From: an uncultured Lachnospiraceae bacterium
Lineage (GTDB): Bacteria; Bacillota; Clostridia; Lachnospirales; Lachnospiraceae
Assembly (NCBI GenBank): GCA_948794795.1
Contig: CAQGLR010000014.1
Span: 26,575 to 90,574, forward strand
Length of the DNA stretch: 64,000 nt
Reading direction: 5' to 3'
Below the pieces are notes generated by a model, which saw only the letters and a list, made by a program, of their open reading frames with translations, was not told where the DNA came from and searched no databases. Positions within the stretch are counted from its first letter, which is position 1. Every line of letters begins with the position of its first letter. Shown here one piece after another: positions 37,657 to 46,264 of the stretch. A program made the translations under genes and the position numbers.

Positions 37657-37849
37657 TATATTCATTTTGGCATTGCTTACATTCGTGTTTACATTTTGTA
37701 AGTAGTAATAAATAACAAAAGTCACCCTGATACTTTGATTGGACGTTAAGATGGCATTATTGCTTTAATCTTAGCCAACTCCTTGTAGGCAGCTACTTTT
37801 TATTTTGTATTTATACAATAGCATATCTTGGGTTTGATGATAAGAGTCT

Positions 37850-38080
37850 TTTTTTAGTTTCCCCATTTTTTTAGTACACAAGTTATTTGGTTCTGGCAAT
37901 TCCAAATGTTTTACAATCAGCAGCACGCTTGCGCTTGAATGGAATACGCAATGGTGCATAGAATCTGAAAAAAACAGATTCAAGCACCAGTGCCCCATAA
38001 CAGCTGCCTTTTGATAACACATTTGGAACTTACCAGAGCAATATAGTCTTTGTGTAATTTGAAAAATGGGGAAACTCAAA
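37850..38080 (-). repeat. Palindromic MITE-like element, family A copy 5 (reverse orientation)
   Basis: About 231 bases with ends TTAGTTTCCCCATTTTTTTAG and AAAAATGGGGAAACTCAAA, inner arms GGTTCTGGCAATTCC and GGAACTTACCAGAG, and a shortened core with an apical AATCTG / CAGATT hairpin. Same orientation as copy 4; it is the left neighbour of the defence island. Confidence 0.85.
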
Positions 38081-38328
38081 TCTTTTTCTTTTGAAAATCC
38101 CTGGCGTTCTTTTTTTCTGCAGTCTCTCCCATGCTTTTTGCTTATATTTTCATCCTACTTATATGGTACATCACAGTTTTCCTAGACAAACATTCTTTCC
38201 TGTATTTTCATATTTGTAAACAGTAACATTGGATTTTTTCCAAAACCATATTCTGTTTTTTACCTGTAGCTTTATGAGCTTAATCATATACTATTAGGCG
38301 GATATCTATTCACAAATATTCAGTTACC
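38081..38328. other. Spacer after the defence island, no intact gene
   Basis: AT-rich sequence on the 3' side of the cysteine desulfurase gene. Short minus-strand stretches look coding-like (for example AWERLQKKRTPGIFK near 38085-38130) but are interrupted by stops, so a decayed gene is possible and not provable here. Confidence 0.35.
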
Positions 38329-39462
38329 TTACCTCGTCAGTTCATTTATACTCTTTATTAAGTGTTTAATATCTTCTTTACTATTAAATTGACTAACTCC
38401 TATCCTAACTGTTCCCAAATACTCTTTATCATCAAGATACTTATGTATATAGGGCGCACAATGATAACCTGTTCTTACCGCAATATCATAGTCTTCATCT
38501 AAAATCATTCCCACGTCATCAGATTTATAACCATTAATAACAAAAGAAATAATACCAATATGTTTATTTCTATCAAGCGGAACAAAACAAGTTACACCTT
38601 TAATATTATTTAAATTATCAACTAAATAGTCTGTGAGGATTCTTTCATGTTGGTAATTCCTGTTAACATCCAAACATTTTAAAGCTTCATATAAACCTGC
38701 AATAGCAACGATATTGAAACTTGATGGTTCATATTTTGTTGTATTTTGTTCAGGCATATCTAAATTTAAAGAATCTGTTCCTGTTCCACCAGTCAGTACC
38801 ACATTTAATGAAATATTGGAAATATTTATAAAACCACCAATACCAAAAGGTCCATATAATGTTTTATGCCCTGCAAATGCTATTATATCTGCATCAATTT
38901 TTTTAGAATTAACCTCAATCAATCCCAGAGATTGTGCTGAATCAAGCACCGTAATAGCATCATATTTCTTAGCTTCACTAAATACTTTCTCTACAGGTAA
39001 AATATATCCAGTCACATTACTAATATGTGTACAAAAAACCGCTTTAGGTCTATCTTTTGCAAACAAATATTTCATTTTTTCAATATCTATTTCAAATGTT
39101 TTCTTATTTATTGGTAATTCTATCACCCTAATACCAGATAAAGAATTTAGTGTTCTTGCAATTGCATTATGTTCATAAGGAGAAACATACACTATATCAT
39201 TATTTTCCCACGAAATCCCTTTAATTACCTGATTTAATGCAACTGTAATTGATGGTGAAAAAACCACATCTGCTATAACATCTGCTGCCACTAATTTCCT
39301 AATAAGCATTCTGGTATCATCAATTACTTTTGCAGCTTTTTGAGCAGCTTTGTATGAGCCTCGTCCAGAATTCACTGCGTATTTTCTATTAGCTTTATCC
39401 ATGCCCTCATAAACCGGTTCAGGCTTGGGGAATGTTGTAGCTGCATTATCTAAATAAATCAA
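38329..39462 (-). CDS. Cysteine desulfurase of a phosphorothioation-type system (SspA/DndA-like)
   Basis: This 377-residue fold-type I PLP enzyme starts MIYLDNAATTFPKPEPV; the start codon is TTG at 39462 with AGGGAAG upstream. The PLP lysine is K200 in AGHKTLYGPFG, the conserved His is in CTHISNVTGYI, and the persulfide-forming Cys is C335 in RTGYHCAPYIHK. Such enzymes move sulfur from cysteine to an acceptor. The sequence resembles SufS/CsdB-type enzymes, but the location, last in a run with a PAPS-reductase-like protein and a DUF262/HNH protein, points to DNA sulfur modification rather than Fe-S assembly. Gap to the preceding gene is 80 bases. Codon use is AT-rich like the rest of the island. 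Confidence 0.85.
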   Translation of the reverse strand: MIYLDNAATTFPKPEPVYEGMDKANRKYAVNSGRGSYKAAQKAAKVIDDTRMLIRKLVAADVIADVVFSPSITVALNQVIKGISWENNDIVYVSPYEHNAIARTLNSLSGIRVIELPINKKTFEIDIEKMKYLFAKDRPKAVFCTHISNVTGYILPVEKVFSEAKKYDAITVLDSAQSLGLIEVNSKKIDADIIAFAGHKTLYGPFGIGGFINISNISLNVVLTGGTGTDSLNLDMPEQNTTKYEPSSFNIVAIAGLYEALKCLDVNRNYQHERILTDYLVDNLNNIKGVTCFVPLDRNKHIGIISFVINGYKSDDVGMILDEDYDIAVRTGYHCAPYIHKYLDDKEYLGTVRIGVSQFNSKEDIKHLIKSINELTR

Positions 39463-39542
39463 TTCTTCACTTCCCTATTCTTTAATATCCATAATATATG
39501 TATGATAAAAAAATTCCTGATATAATCTGCATATAAAGTGTT

Positions 39543-41699
39543 CTATGATATTAATGTTTTTATATGTCCAGTAATATCTCCTTTAAGATATTCAAATCTT
39601 TCAGCTAAGATCTTTTTTATTTTATCTTCTGAATCTCCAGACTCATATGTAGAATATTTGCTTATATACAATTTTGTTTTTGCCTCATTACATAGTCTAT
39701 CTGCATAACCCTTTAATGATTCATCCGATATTTCTTTATTAGATTGTTTTGTTATATAAATAAAATTCAAGGGCGAATTACATATATGTTTTTTTTCCTT
39801 TCTAAGTTTAGCAGTAACTTCTCCAACTTTTTTTGCTGAACCAAGTGGAATAATATGATGTGCCTCTAACTCATCTGCCTCTTTGCAAAAAACACTTATC
39901 TCTTTGTCACTATCAAACATATCAGCATAAGTCTTTGATAGAAAATATTGGCATATAAAATTTCTTATTACATCTTTCGGATATCTTTCATCATCAGCTT
40001 TTTCTAAAAGTAATAAATCTTTATCAGAGAAATTAGGAGTATTTAACACATATTCCTTAATATTTTCAATCCATTTAACGTCTTGTTCTCTATTTATTGT
40101 TTTAATCATTAATTGAAGATTAGATATCATCTTTGAATTTTGATCCTTGTCAAACTCTCCCGAGAAAACAACTGCCCAATACCAAGCTTCAAGTATGTTA
40201 TGAATCTTCTTGTCTTTAAACCACTCTTCATTAATAAAAATTATAGATACAATGACCAATAATAAAGAATAATTAATCTCATTAATGTTTCTGATTCCAC
40301 ATCTAGTCTGAAAAAAGAAAAGTGCTCTATCTATAGCATTACATACTAATTCACAATTTTCATTAATATCCTTAGGATTAAGACTAAGGATCTTATCCCG
40401 TTTTATATTTTCTATTTTATATTTATCTGACATGAAATCTTTATTATTACAGTACAAAGAAAGTACATCAAGAAAAACATCAATGTATTTTGGATTAATT
40501 TCATTTTTTTGTTCTTTATAACACTTCATATTAACTGTTGCATTATAAGATTTTGTATTAATTTTCTTTCCGAGCAATGTTTGCATTGTATCATTAAGCA
40601 CATCTTTTGTATATCCCTTTTCACATAACATATTGTCAATAATCCGCTTAAAAAAGTTTTTATTACTAACCGTTGCAACTCTTGCCATTATTAAATCAAA
40701 AGTACTTAAACTCACGCCTCCTCTATTTAAATTTTCATAAATATCTATAGCTCTAGCCCTTTTATCCGCATTAACAATAATTCTATTCAACACAATTTCC
40801 TGAGTACATACTCGGAGATAATCTTTGAGTCCCATCTCCCATAATTTACTTTTGTCCTTAAGTTCTTTTTCAAATAGAGCAATATTATTACAAATCTTTT
40901 CTTTTAAGTTATTGGTAAAAATCTCCTCAACAAATTTCTTTTTTTTCTCATCACCTTCAAGTCCTGAAAAATAATTTAAAATTTCTTGATGTATTCCATC
41001 TGCAACTTTATTAATAATTGCCTCATATCTTAATTTAACTTGACTGTCATTTTTTAACTTTGATGGAGCCAATAAATATAAAGGAATTAGATACCCCTTT
41101 TCATATGACATACAGAAGTTATCCAAATCTGTATCTAACTCTGTATGAGGATTGTATGGTACAGTTTCTCCAGTCTTAAAAGACAGACATTCAATAAATG
41201 AATATATATCACCTGATAAAAAATCCGGGTCATTTTTAGTATTATCATATTTAAAAACCAAATCATGTACCCCAAATAAATCCCGTTCCTCCTTTATTTT
41301 TTTCCATTTTGGTATTCGCAAAAAAAATCTTCTTTTAAGAGCTATAGGTGCACTTAATTCAGAAACTTTTGGACATAATTCATGTATAATGCTAGAAAAC
41401 ACATTTGCAAGTACCGTTATTCTCTGTTGTCCATCAAGCAAAAATTCAACCTCACCATTAACATCACTCATATCTTGTTCTTTGCTACATCCAATAATTT
41501 TAGATGCATATTCGTCATGCCTTGATTTTAACAACAATATACTTCCAATTGGCATTCTAGCAAGAACAGATGCAACCAGCTTGCATTGTTCTTCCTCTGA
41601 TTTCCATACAAACTCCCTCTGAAAATCAGGTAATACAATCTCTTTTTTTTCAATTTTACTAATAATCTCAGTAAAATCAGTATGATTCATATCTTCCAT
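39543..41699 (-). CDS. DUF262/HNH protein, SspE-like restriction effector
   Basis: The protein has 718 residues. The N-terminal DUF262 (ParB/Srx-like NTPase) domain opens with ILPDFQREFVW-type sequence (VLPDFQREFVWKSEEEQ) and carries the nucleotide motif DGQQR at residues 89-93. A long helical middle follows. The C-terminal domain holds an HNH/DUF1524-like nuclease core, AHHIIPLGSAKK at about residue 613, and NSPLNFIYITKQSNKEI. In SspE this architecture uses NTP hydrolysis to sense phosphorothioated self DNA and nicks invading phage DNA. GGAGG precedes ATG 41699. Other DUF262 restriction proteins (GmrSD-like) have a similar build; the sulfur-modification neighbours favour SspE. Confidence 0.8.
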   Translation of the reverse strand: MEDMNHTDFTEIISKIEKKEIVLPDFQREFVWKSEEEQCKLVASVLARMPIGSILLLKSRHDEYASKIIGCSKEQDMSDVNGEVEFLLDGQQRITVLANVFSSIIHELCPKVSELSAPIALKRRFFLRIPKWKKIKEERDLFGVHDLVFKYDNTKNDPDFLSGDIYSFIECLSFKTGETVPYNPHTELDTDLDNFCMSYEKGYLIPLYLLAPSKLKNDSQVKLRYEAIINKVADGIHQEILNYFSGLEGDEKKKKFVEEIFTNNLKEKICNNIALFEKELKDKSKLWEMGLKDYLRVCTQEIVLNRIIVNADKRARAIDIYENLNRGGVSLSTFDLIMARVATVSNKNFFKRIIDNMLCEKGYTKDVLNDTMQTLLGKKINTKSYNATVNMKCYKEQKNEINPKYIDVFLDVLSLYCNNKDFMSDKYKIENIKRDKILSLNPKDINENCELVCNAIDRALFFFQTRCGIRNINEINYSLLLVIVSIIFINEEWFKDKKIHNILEAWYWAVVFSGEFDKDQNSKMISNLQLMIKTINREQDVKWIENIKEYVLNTPNFSDKDLLLLEKADDERYPKDVIRNFICQYFLSKTYADMFDSDKEISVFCKEADELEAHHIIPLGSAKKVGEVTAKLRKEKKHICNSPLNFIYITKQSNKEISDESLKGYADRLCNEAKTKLYISKYSTYESGDSEDKIKKILAERFEYLKGDITGHIKTLIS

Positions 41700-41793
41700 T
41701 CATTTATCCTCCATTGTATTCTAACATAACTTTGCATAGTATTATTAGAAATCTATTATATATAGATTTTATTACCTATAATAGTAATATACA

Positions 41794-44700
41794 TTATTTT
41801 TTTACTATCTTATCAATCAATTCCACCAATATAGCAACTCTGTCATTTACACTTAGATCACTATATTCTTCTAATGTATCCTCAAGGATATTTTTCAAAA
41901 TATTACTTTGTCCTTCATGTGTTTGTTCATAATACAATTTTTCCTGTTCCCCACTAGAGTTGTAATAAGTCAACTGCAATTTCCCATCAATATTACCATC
42001 TTTTATACTTTCCACTAAAGCTTTACAATGTTGAAGTTCAGTAATATATTCCTCATATGCACCAACATTCCAGTTTTCTATAAAAACATCTGTTACTGCC
42101 TTTACAAGATATGAAACAACCTCTTCATCACTATATACATTTAACGCCTTAATACAATTCATAAAATTAGTAGCTCTTCTATCCAACAATTCATGTTTAG
42201 CCATCAAACTTTGCTCATCATACCAACGTTTTAGGATGTATACTAAATCCTCTTTGTTTTTCTTTGTAAAAATGTCCTTAGTACCATTTGATGCTTTCAA
42301 AATAATCCAGTCTCTATAATCATCAAACGCAGTAATTACTTGTGATAAAAGTTCAAAAGTCTTACTTAACCCGTCATAACAATTAAACATTTCTGGTAGT
42401 TCCATAAACAAAAATTGATACGGATTAGGAGAAACCCTTTGAATTAACTTTTTGTATATTTTCATTAATGATTTAACTAAATCATCAACAACATCAAACT
42501 CATCTAAATATGGAAGATTACGTGTTACTTGTGGCAACGCCCTAAATCTTCTTTGCATACAAATTATTATATTTCTAATTCTATTTTCAGTAAGATTCAA
42601 ACTATTTTTGACATCAAATAATTCATTTAATTCAGATATATATTTTTCCTTTTCTGCATCATCCTTAGATATAAACAATTCATAATCTGAAGGATTCTCA
42701 CACATATTTACAAGTATTTCTTCATTTAATTGAACCTCTATATTATTAAAATACACAATAATATCTTCATGCCGCTTTGCTATAACATAAGACAAATAAA
42801 TAGGAATAGGGCCTTTTCTCATCCCATATGGTTCTGACGTAATATAACTTATCAATAATTTCATATTTAATTTTCTGTCACAACATGAGTCCAAAAAACC
42901 ATCAATATATTTCACTATATCTGATATGGGATTACAAGAGTTGTCATCTTCTAACTTAGTATTATAAATCAATGCTCTTGCTATAGTAGCCTCTTGATTG
43001 GAACCACTATAAAATTTTTCATCATCTCTATGTTCTAGTATCGTCTTTGTAATAATATTTCTTGCTTTTTTAGTTGGTCCAGTTAAAATATTTTCCCTAT
43101 TTATTATCTCATTATTTATTATAGGTGTCCGGTTATAAATCTTTTCACACAAATTACCAATAATATCTTCACACTCATTATAAGAAACAGCCCTTAAATT
43201 TTTATCACTTGGTAATCTATACAGAACTTTACAATTACCAGAATACATTTCTTCTATCTCTAGTTCAATCTCCTTGCCAAGTTCCTCTTCTTGTAAAGGT
43301 AATTCCTTACTCATAACTTGATTTTCTTCAATAAATATATCATGTTTTAGCTCTTGGATAATCTCATAATCAATGACCTGCTTTTGCTTCAAAAATTCTT
43401 TCTGAGGGCAAATAACCACAATCTTACTATTACATAATGTTCTAAGTTTTCTCCTTATATCACCCTCATTTATCTTCTTTATTGAAAATAATGACAGCAC
43501 CACACCATCACAAAAAGGCATATCTTCAAACAACACTCTATCTTCATCAAGATTTATAAAAGATTCAACATCCATGAATTCGTTTCTAAAAAACCTTGTC
43601 ATCTTATGTATGCTATTGAATTTTCTCGGAAAATAGTATGGTTTTTGTATTATTTTACTAAATACAGATGCATAATTTATATTTGTTCCTTTTATTGTTC
43701 TTCTATTTTTAATTTCTTTCTTTAATTCTGAACCTGCTCTTGTTTTAAAAGCATAACTTCCATCTATTCCTTTTTTATAAATAATATTCTTATACAAAAG
43801 AACATTGATTACAGAAGGATAATCAGATATTTCAACAGATAATTTCAAAAAATCGTCAATAACTGGAAATTCTTCACTCTTGTTTACTATAAGTATTACC
43901 GCCATAGATTTAATGATTTTTCTCTGATCTTCATTCTCACATTTAGATAAAGCATATTCTGCATTTAACCATTCGCTATGAACAAACTCATTATTTATTT
44001 CCTTTTTAAACAAACCTGAAAAATAATCATATATTAAATCTGCACCTACAATCCATGATTCCTTATCTGTATGCTCTTGTACAAAACGAGTCATACTAAA
44101 AGGTTCATCATTAGAAATAAATGTAAATAATGTTCTTTCATTTTGAGCAACTTTTTCACTGACATTTAATAAAAGATAAGCACTTATTGGACTTAAAGGA
44201 TAACATCCTTTCAATATTATCCTCTCAAAATCTCCTTTATTAAAAACCGACTTAAAACAAGGTATATTATAGAATTCTTCACATCGTTCCTTACTAATAT
44301 ACTTTTGTGTCTTTTTACAATCAGCTAATATATTGTAATCTTTTATTATAGCATTACTAATAAGTTCGTAATTATTTTTAGTTGATGTAATAAAATATTT
44401 CTCAATTAATCTACCTTCAATTCCAGTAAATAAATTAATTACTTCAACCGGCAAATATTTTCCATATTCCTTTATACTCTTATGTGCAATCAGTGTCATA
44501 AATATTTGTGATTCTTTTGATTCTGTAGCAAGTTCACAAATATTTTGAATTAATTTCATATTTTTACCAATAAACTCTTGATTTTGTCCTTCAATAAATT
44601 TACTAAATTCATCAAATACAATATATATTCCGCTATAACCATAGTCTTCCTTCAGTCTGTCGCTTACACCTCTGAACAAATTTAAAACATCTGTTGTAAC

Positions 44701-45390
44701 AAGCGGATTAAAATCACTTCCTGATGTAATTTGTGGATATAAATCAATAAAAATATCAAGTTCTTCTCTTGAATAATGATTTAAGGCATCAATATAATCA
44801 TCCTCTAAATATCCTTTTTCTTGTATTTTTATTATAAATTCCTTATAAGTTGGCAGAAAGTTCTCTCTCCAGTCATTTATTCTTTCAACAGCAACATCAA
44901 ATGCAGTATTGGGGATTAATTCATCAATGTGTTCTCTTCTTAAAGCATCATTTATAGCAATAATAAAATCCTGTTGGAGATCACTATTATTATCCTGGAC
45001 AAGTATGGGAAGAAATCTTCCTCGGACATTCCACAGTTCAGAAATCATTTCACAAACATAATTATCTGGACCTTCAATCTTGCTTATTTTTTCCACAAGT
45101 TCATCAATAATCTCTTTATTTTTTGTATTATTTCTATCCATTGTTAAAACAGATAACAAAACCAACAAAAGGTGTGATTTACCTTTCCCGTATGAACCTA
45201 TAAGTAATGTAGCCTGCTCTTTATTTTTAACAACCGCCTCAAGATAGTCTTTTAAAACGGCAATAGAAGACTTTGTAGGAATGTATCCTTTAATTTTCTC
45301 TTTTTTATTTAAACTCAAATACAAGTTTATAGCAGTTTTAAAATCTTTATTAAATCCAATTAATTGATTTAAACTCTTTATGCTTGACAT
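41794..45390 (-). CDS. Large P-loop ATPase, SspC/BrxC-like
   Basis: The protein has 1198 residues and no membrane segment. Walker A is GSYGKGKSH at residues 65-73, and Walker B YIVFDEFSKF with D260-E261. The region between (ISELWNVRGRFLPILVQDN) and what follows (MTLIAHKSIKEYGKYLPVEV) resemble the large BREX ATPases BrxC/PglY. The last 900 residues are mostly helical without a domain I can name. In an Ssp-type system this would be SspC, the ATPase of the modification complex. It starts eight bases after the DUF4007 gene, so the two are co-translated. AT-rich, TTA-rich codon use differs from flanking housekeeping genes. Confidence 0.75.
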   Translation of the reverse strand: MSSIKSLNQLIGFNKDFKTAINLYLSLNKKEKIKGYIPTKSSIAVLKDYLEAVVKNKEQATLLIGSYGKGKSHLLLVLLSVLTMDRNNTKNKEIIDELVEKISKIEGPDNYVCEMISELWNVRGRFLPILVQDNNSDLQQDFIIAINDALRREHIDELIPNTAFDVAVERINDWRENFLPTYKEFIIKIQEKGYLEDDYIDALNHYSREELDIFIDLYPQITSGSDFNPLVTTDVLNLFRGVSDRLKEDYGYSGIYIVFDEFSKFIEGQNQEFIGKNMKLIQNICELATESKESQIFMTLIAHKSIKEYGKYLPVEVINLFTGIEGRLIEKYFITSTKNNYELISNAIIKDYNILADCKKTQKYISKERCEEFYNIPCFKSVFNKGDFERIILKGCYPLSPISAYLLLNVSEKVAQNERTLFTFISNDEPFSMTRFVQEHTDKESWIVGADLIYDYFSGLFKKEINNEFVHSEWLNAEYALSKCENEDQRKIIKSMAVILIVNKSEEFPVIDDFLKLSVEISDYPSVINVLLYKNIIYKKGIDGSYAFKTRAGSELKKEIKNRRTIKGTNINYASVFSKIIQKPYYFPRKFNSIHKMTRFFRNEFMDVESFINLDEDRVLFEDMPFCDGVVLSLFSIKKINEGDIRRKLRTLCNSKIVVICPQKEFLKQKQVIDYEIIQELKHDIFIEENQVMSKELPLQEEELGKEIELEIEEMYSGNCKVLYRLPSDKNLRAVSYNECEDIIGNLCEKIYNRTPIINNEIINRENILTGPTKKARNIITKTILEHRDDEKFYSGSNQEATIARALIYNTKLEDDNSCNPISDIVKYIDGFLDSCCDRKLNMKLLISYITSEPYGMRKGPIPIYLSYVIAKRHEDIIVYFNNIEVQLNEEILVNMCENPSDYELFISKDDAEKEKYISELNELFDVKNSLNLTENRIRNIIICMQRRFRALPQVTRNLPYLDEFDVVDDLVKSLMKIYKKLIQRVSPNPYQFLFMELPEMFNCYDGLSKTFELLSQVITAFDDYRDWIILKASNGTKDIFTKKNKEDLVYILKRWYDEQSLMAKHELLDRRATNFMNCIKALNVYSDEEVVSYLVKAVTDVFIENWNVGAYEEYITELQHCKALVESIKDGNIDGKLQLTYYNSSGEQEKLYYEQTHEGQSNILKNILEDTLEEYSDLSVNDRVAILVELIDKIVKK

Positions 45391-45398
45391 AATACCAC

Positions 45399-46262
45399 CT
45401 ATCTGTGTGATTCGTAGTATTTCTTAACTACCATCTCACTTGTTATTTCTTCTGTTTTATATATCATATCCAAACCAGCTGTTCTATCCACCCTTATTTT
45501 TCCCTTTTCATTCAGCCTGTCAAGATATCCATTAATTTCCATATCCGTCATATTATATAACCTTGATAACCCCATCTCATCATGAGATACTTCTTCAATA
45601 GAAATATCCTTTCTCTTTGTCAATCGTTCTGCTAACTCATATAAAACAACCCATCCATTTATATGGTTTTTATTAGGAGGATTTTTTGTATAAATTGCGT
45701 TTGAATGCTTAACTAAACCTAATTGAACAAATGGAGATATATTATTGTCTTCTGGATCTACCATCTCTTTATCTTTACTATACATTGACAAAAGCACATC
45801 GATATCTGTATGTAATGACTTCTCAGAGTATTTCGCATATTCAGAATAGGAGTCAATCTCTCTTTTTAATACATTAAACATATTTTCCTTATTAAATTCA
45901 ATTAAATCACATCTATTAAAAAACATATACCATGTAGTAGCTTCATCAATATTTTTCGCTATAGATGAATGAAGTATCCACAAAGTAAAATCATCTTCTA
46001 TATATAAATCATACTGTTTTATTAATGCACCAATATTAGACAATTTTATTCCTTTTCCTTGTACCTCGTCAACTAAGCCAAATGCTTTCATCCAATAACG
46101 CAAGGCCTTGACCATATTACTTCCTATGCCAAACACATCTGGTGCATTATCCCTATTAAATACCCGTGATAGTTCTATGGAGTCCAATATTTTTAAACCC
46201 TTTGTAAGCCAACCATCTCTCAATGGAAATTTCTCGTGACCTTGTAGCCTTATTTTTCCCAT
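45399..46262 (-). CDS. DUF4007-family protein, SspB-like
   Basis: ATG 46262, with GAGAGG upstream, gives 287 residues; an earlier in-frame ATG at 46304 lies inside the preceding gene. The opening RLQGHEKFPLRDGWLTKG followed by GIGSNMVKALRYWMKAFGL is the DUF4007 signature. A winged-helix-like end (MNGYLDRLNEKGKIRVDRTAGLDMIY-type) closes it. DUF4007 proteins occur beside PAPS-reductase-like proteins in DNA phosphorothioation loci; SspB is reported as a DNA nickase of the single-strand system. That this protein is the SspB equivalent is an inference from size, position and neighbours. It starts two bases after the sspD-like stop. Confidence 0.75.
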   Translation of the reverse strand: MGKIRLQGHEKFPLRDGWLTKGLKILDSIELSRVFNRDNAPDVFGIGSNMVKALRYWMKAFGLVDEVQGKGIKLSNIGALIKQYDLYIEDDFTLWILHSSIAKNIDEATTWYMFFNRCDLIEFNKENMFNVLKREIDSYSEYAKYSEKSLHTDIDVLLSMYSKDKEMVDPEDNNISPFVQLGLVKHSNAIYTKNPPNKNHINGWVVLYELAERLTKRKDISIEEVSHDEMGLSRLYNMTDMEINGYLDRLNEKGKIRVDRTAGLDMIYKTEEITSEMVVKKYYESHR

Positions 46263-46264
46263 TA

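Noticed and set aside
38329..39462. House-keeping IscS/NifS assignment for the cysteine desulfurase
   Set aside because: No iscU, sufU or thiI-type partner is near; it is co-oriented with the PAPS-reductase, DUF4007, ATPase and DUF262 genes and shares their AT-rich codon use.
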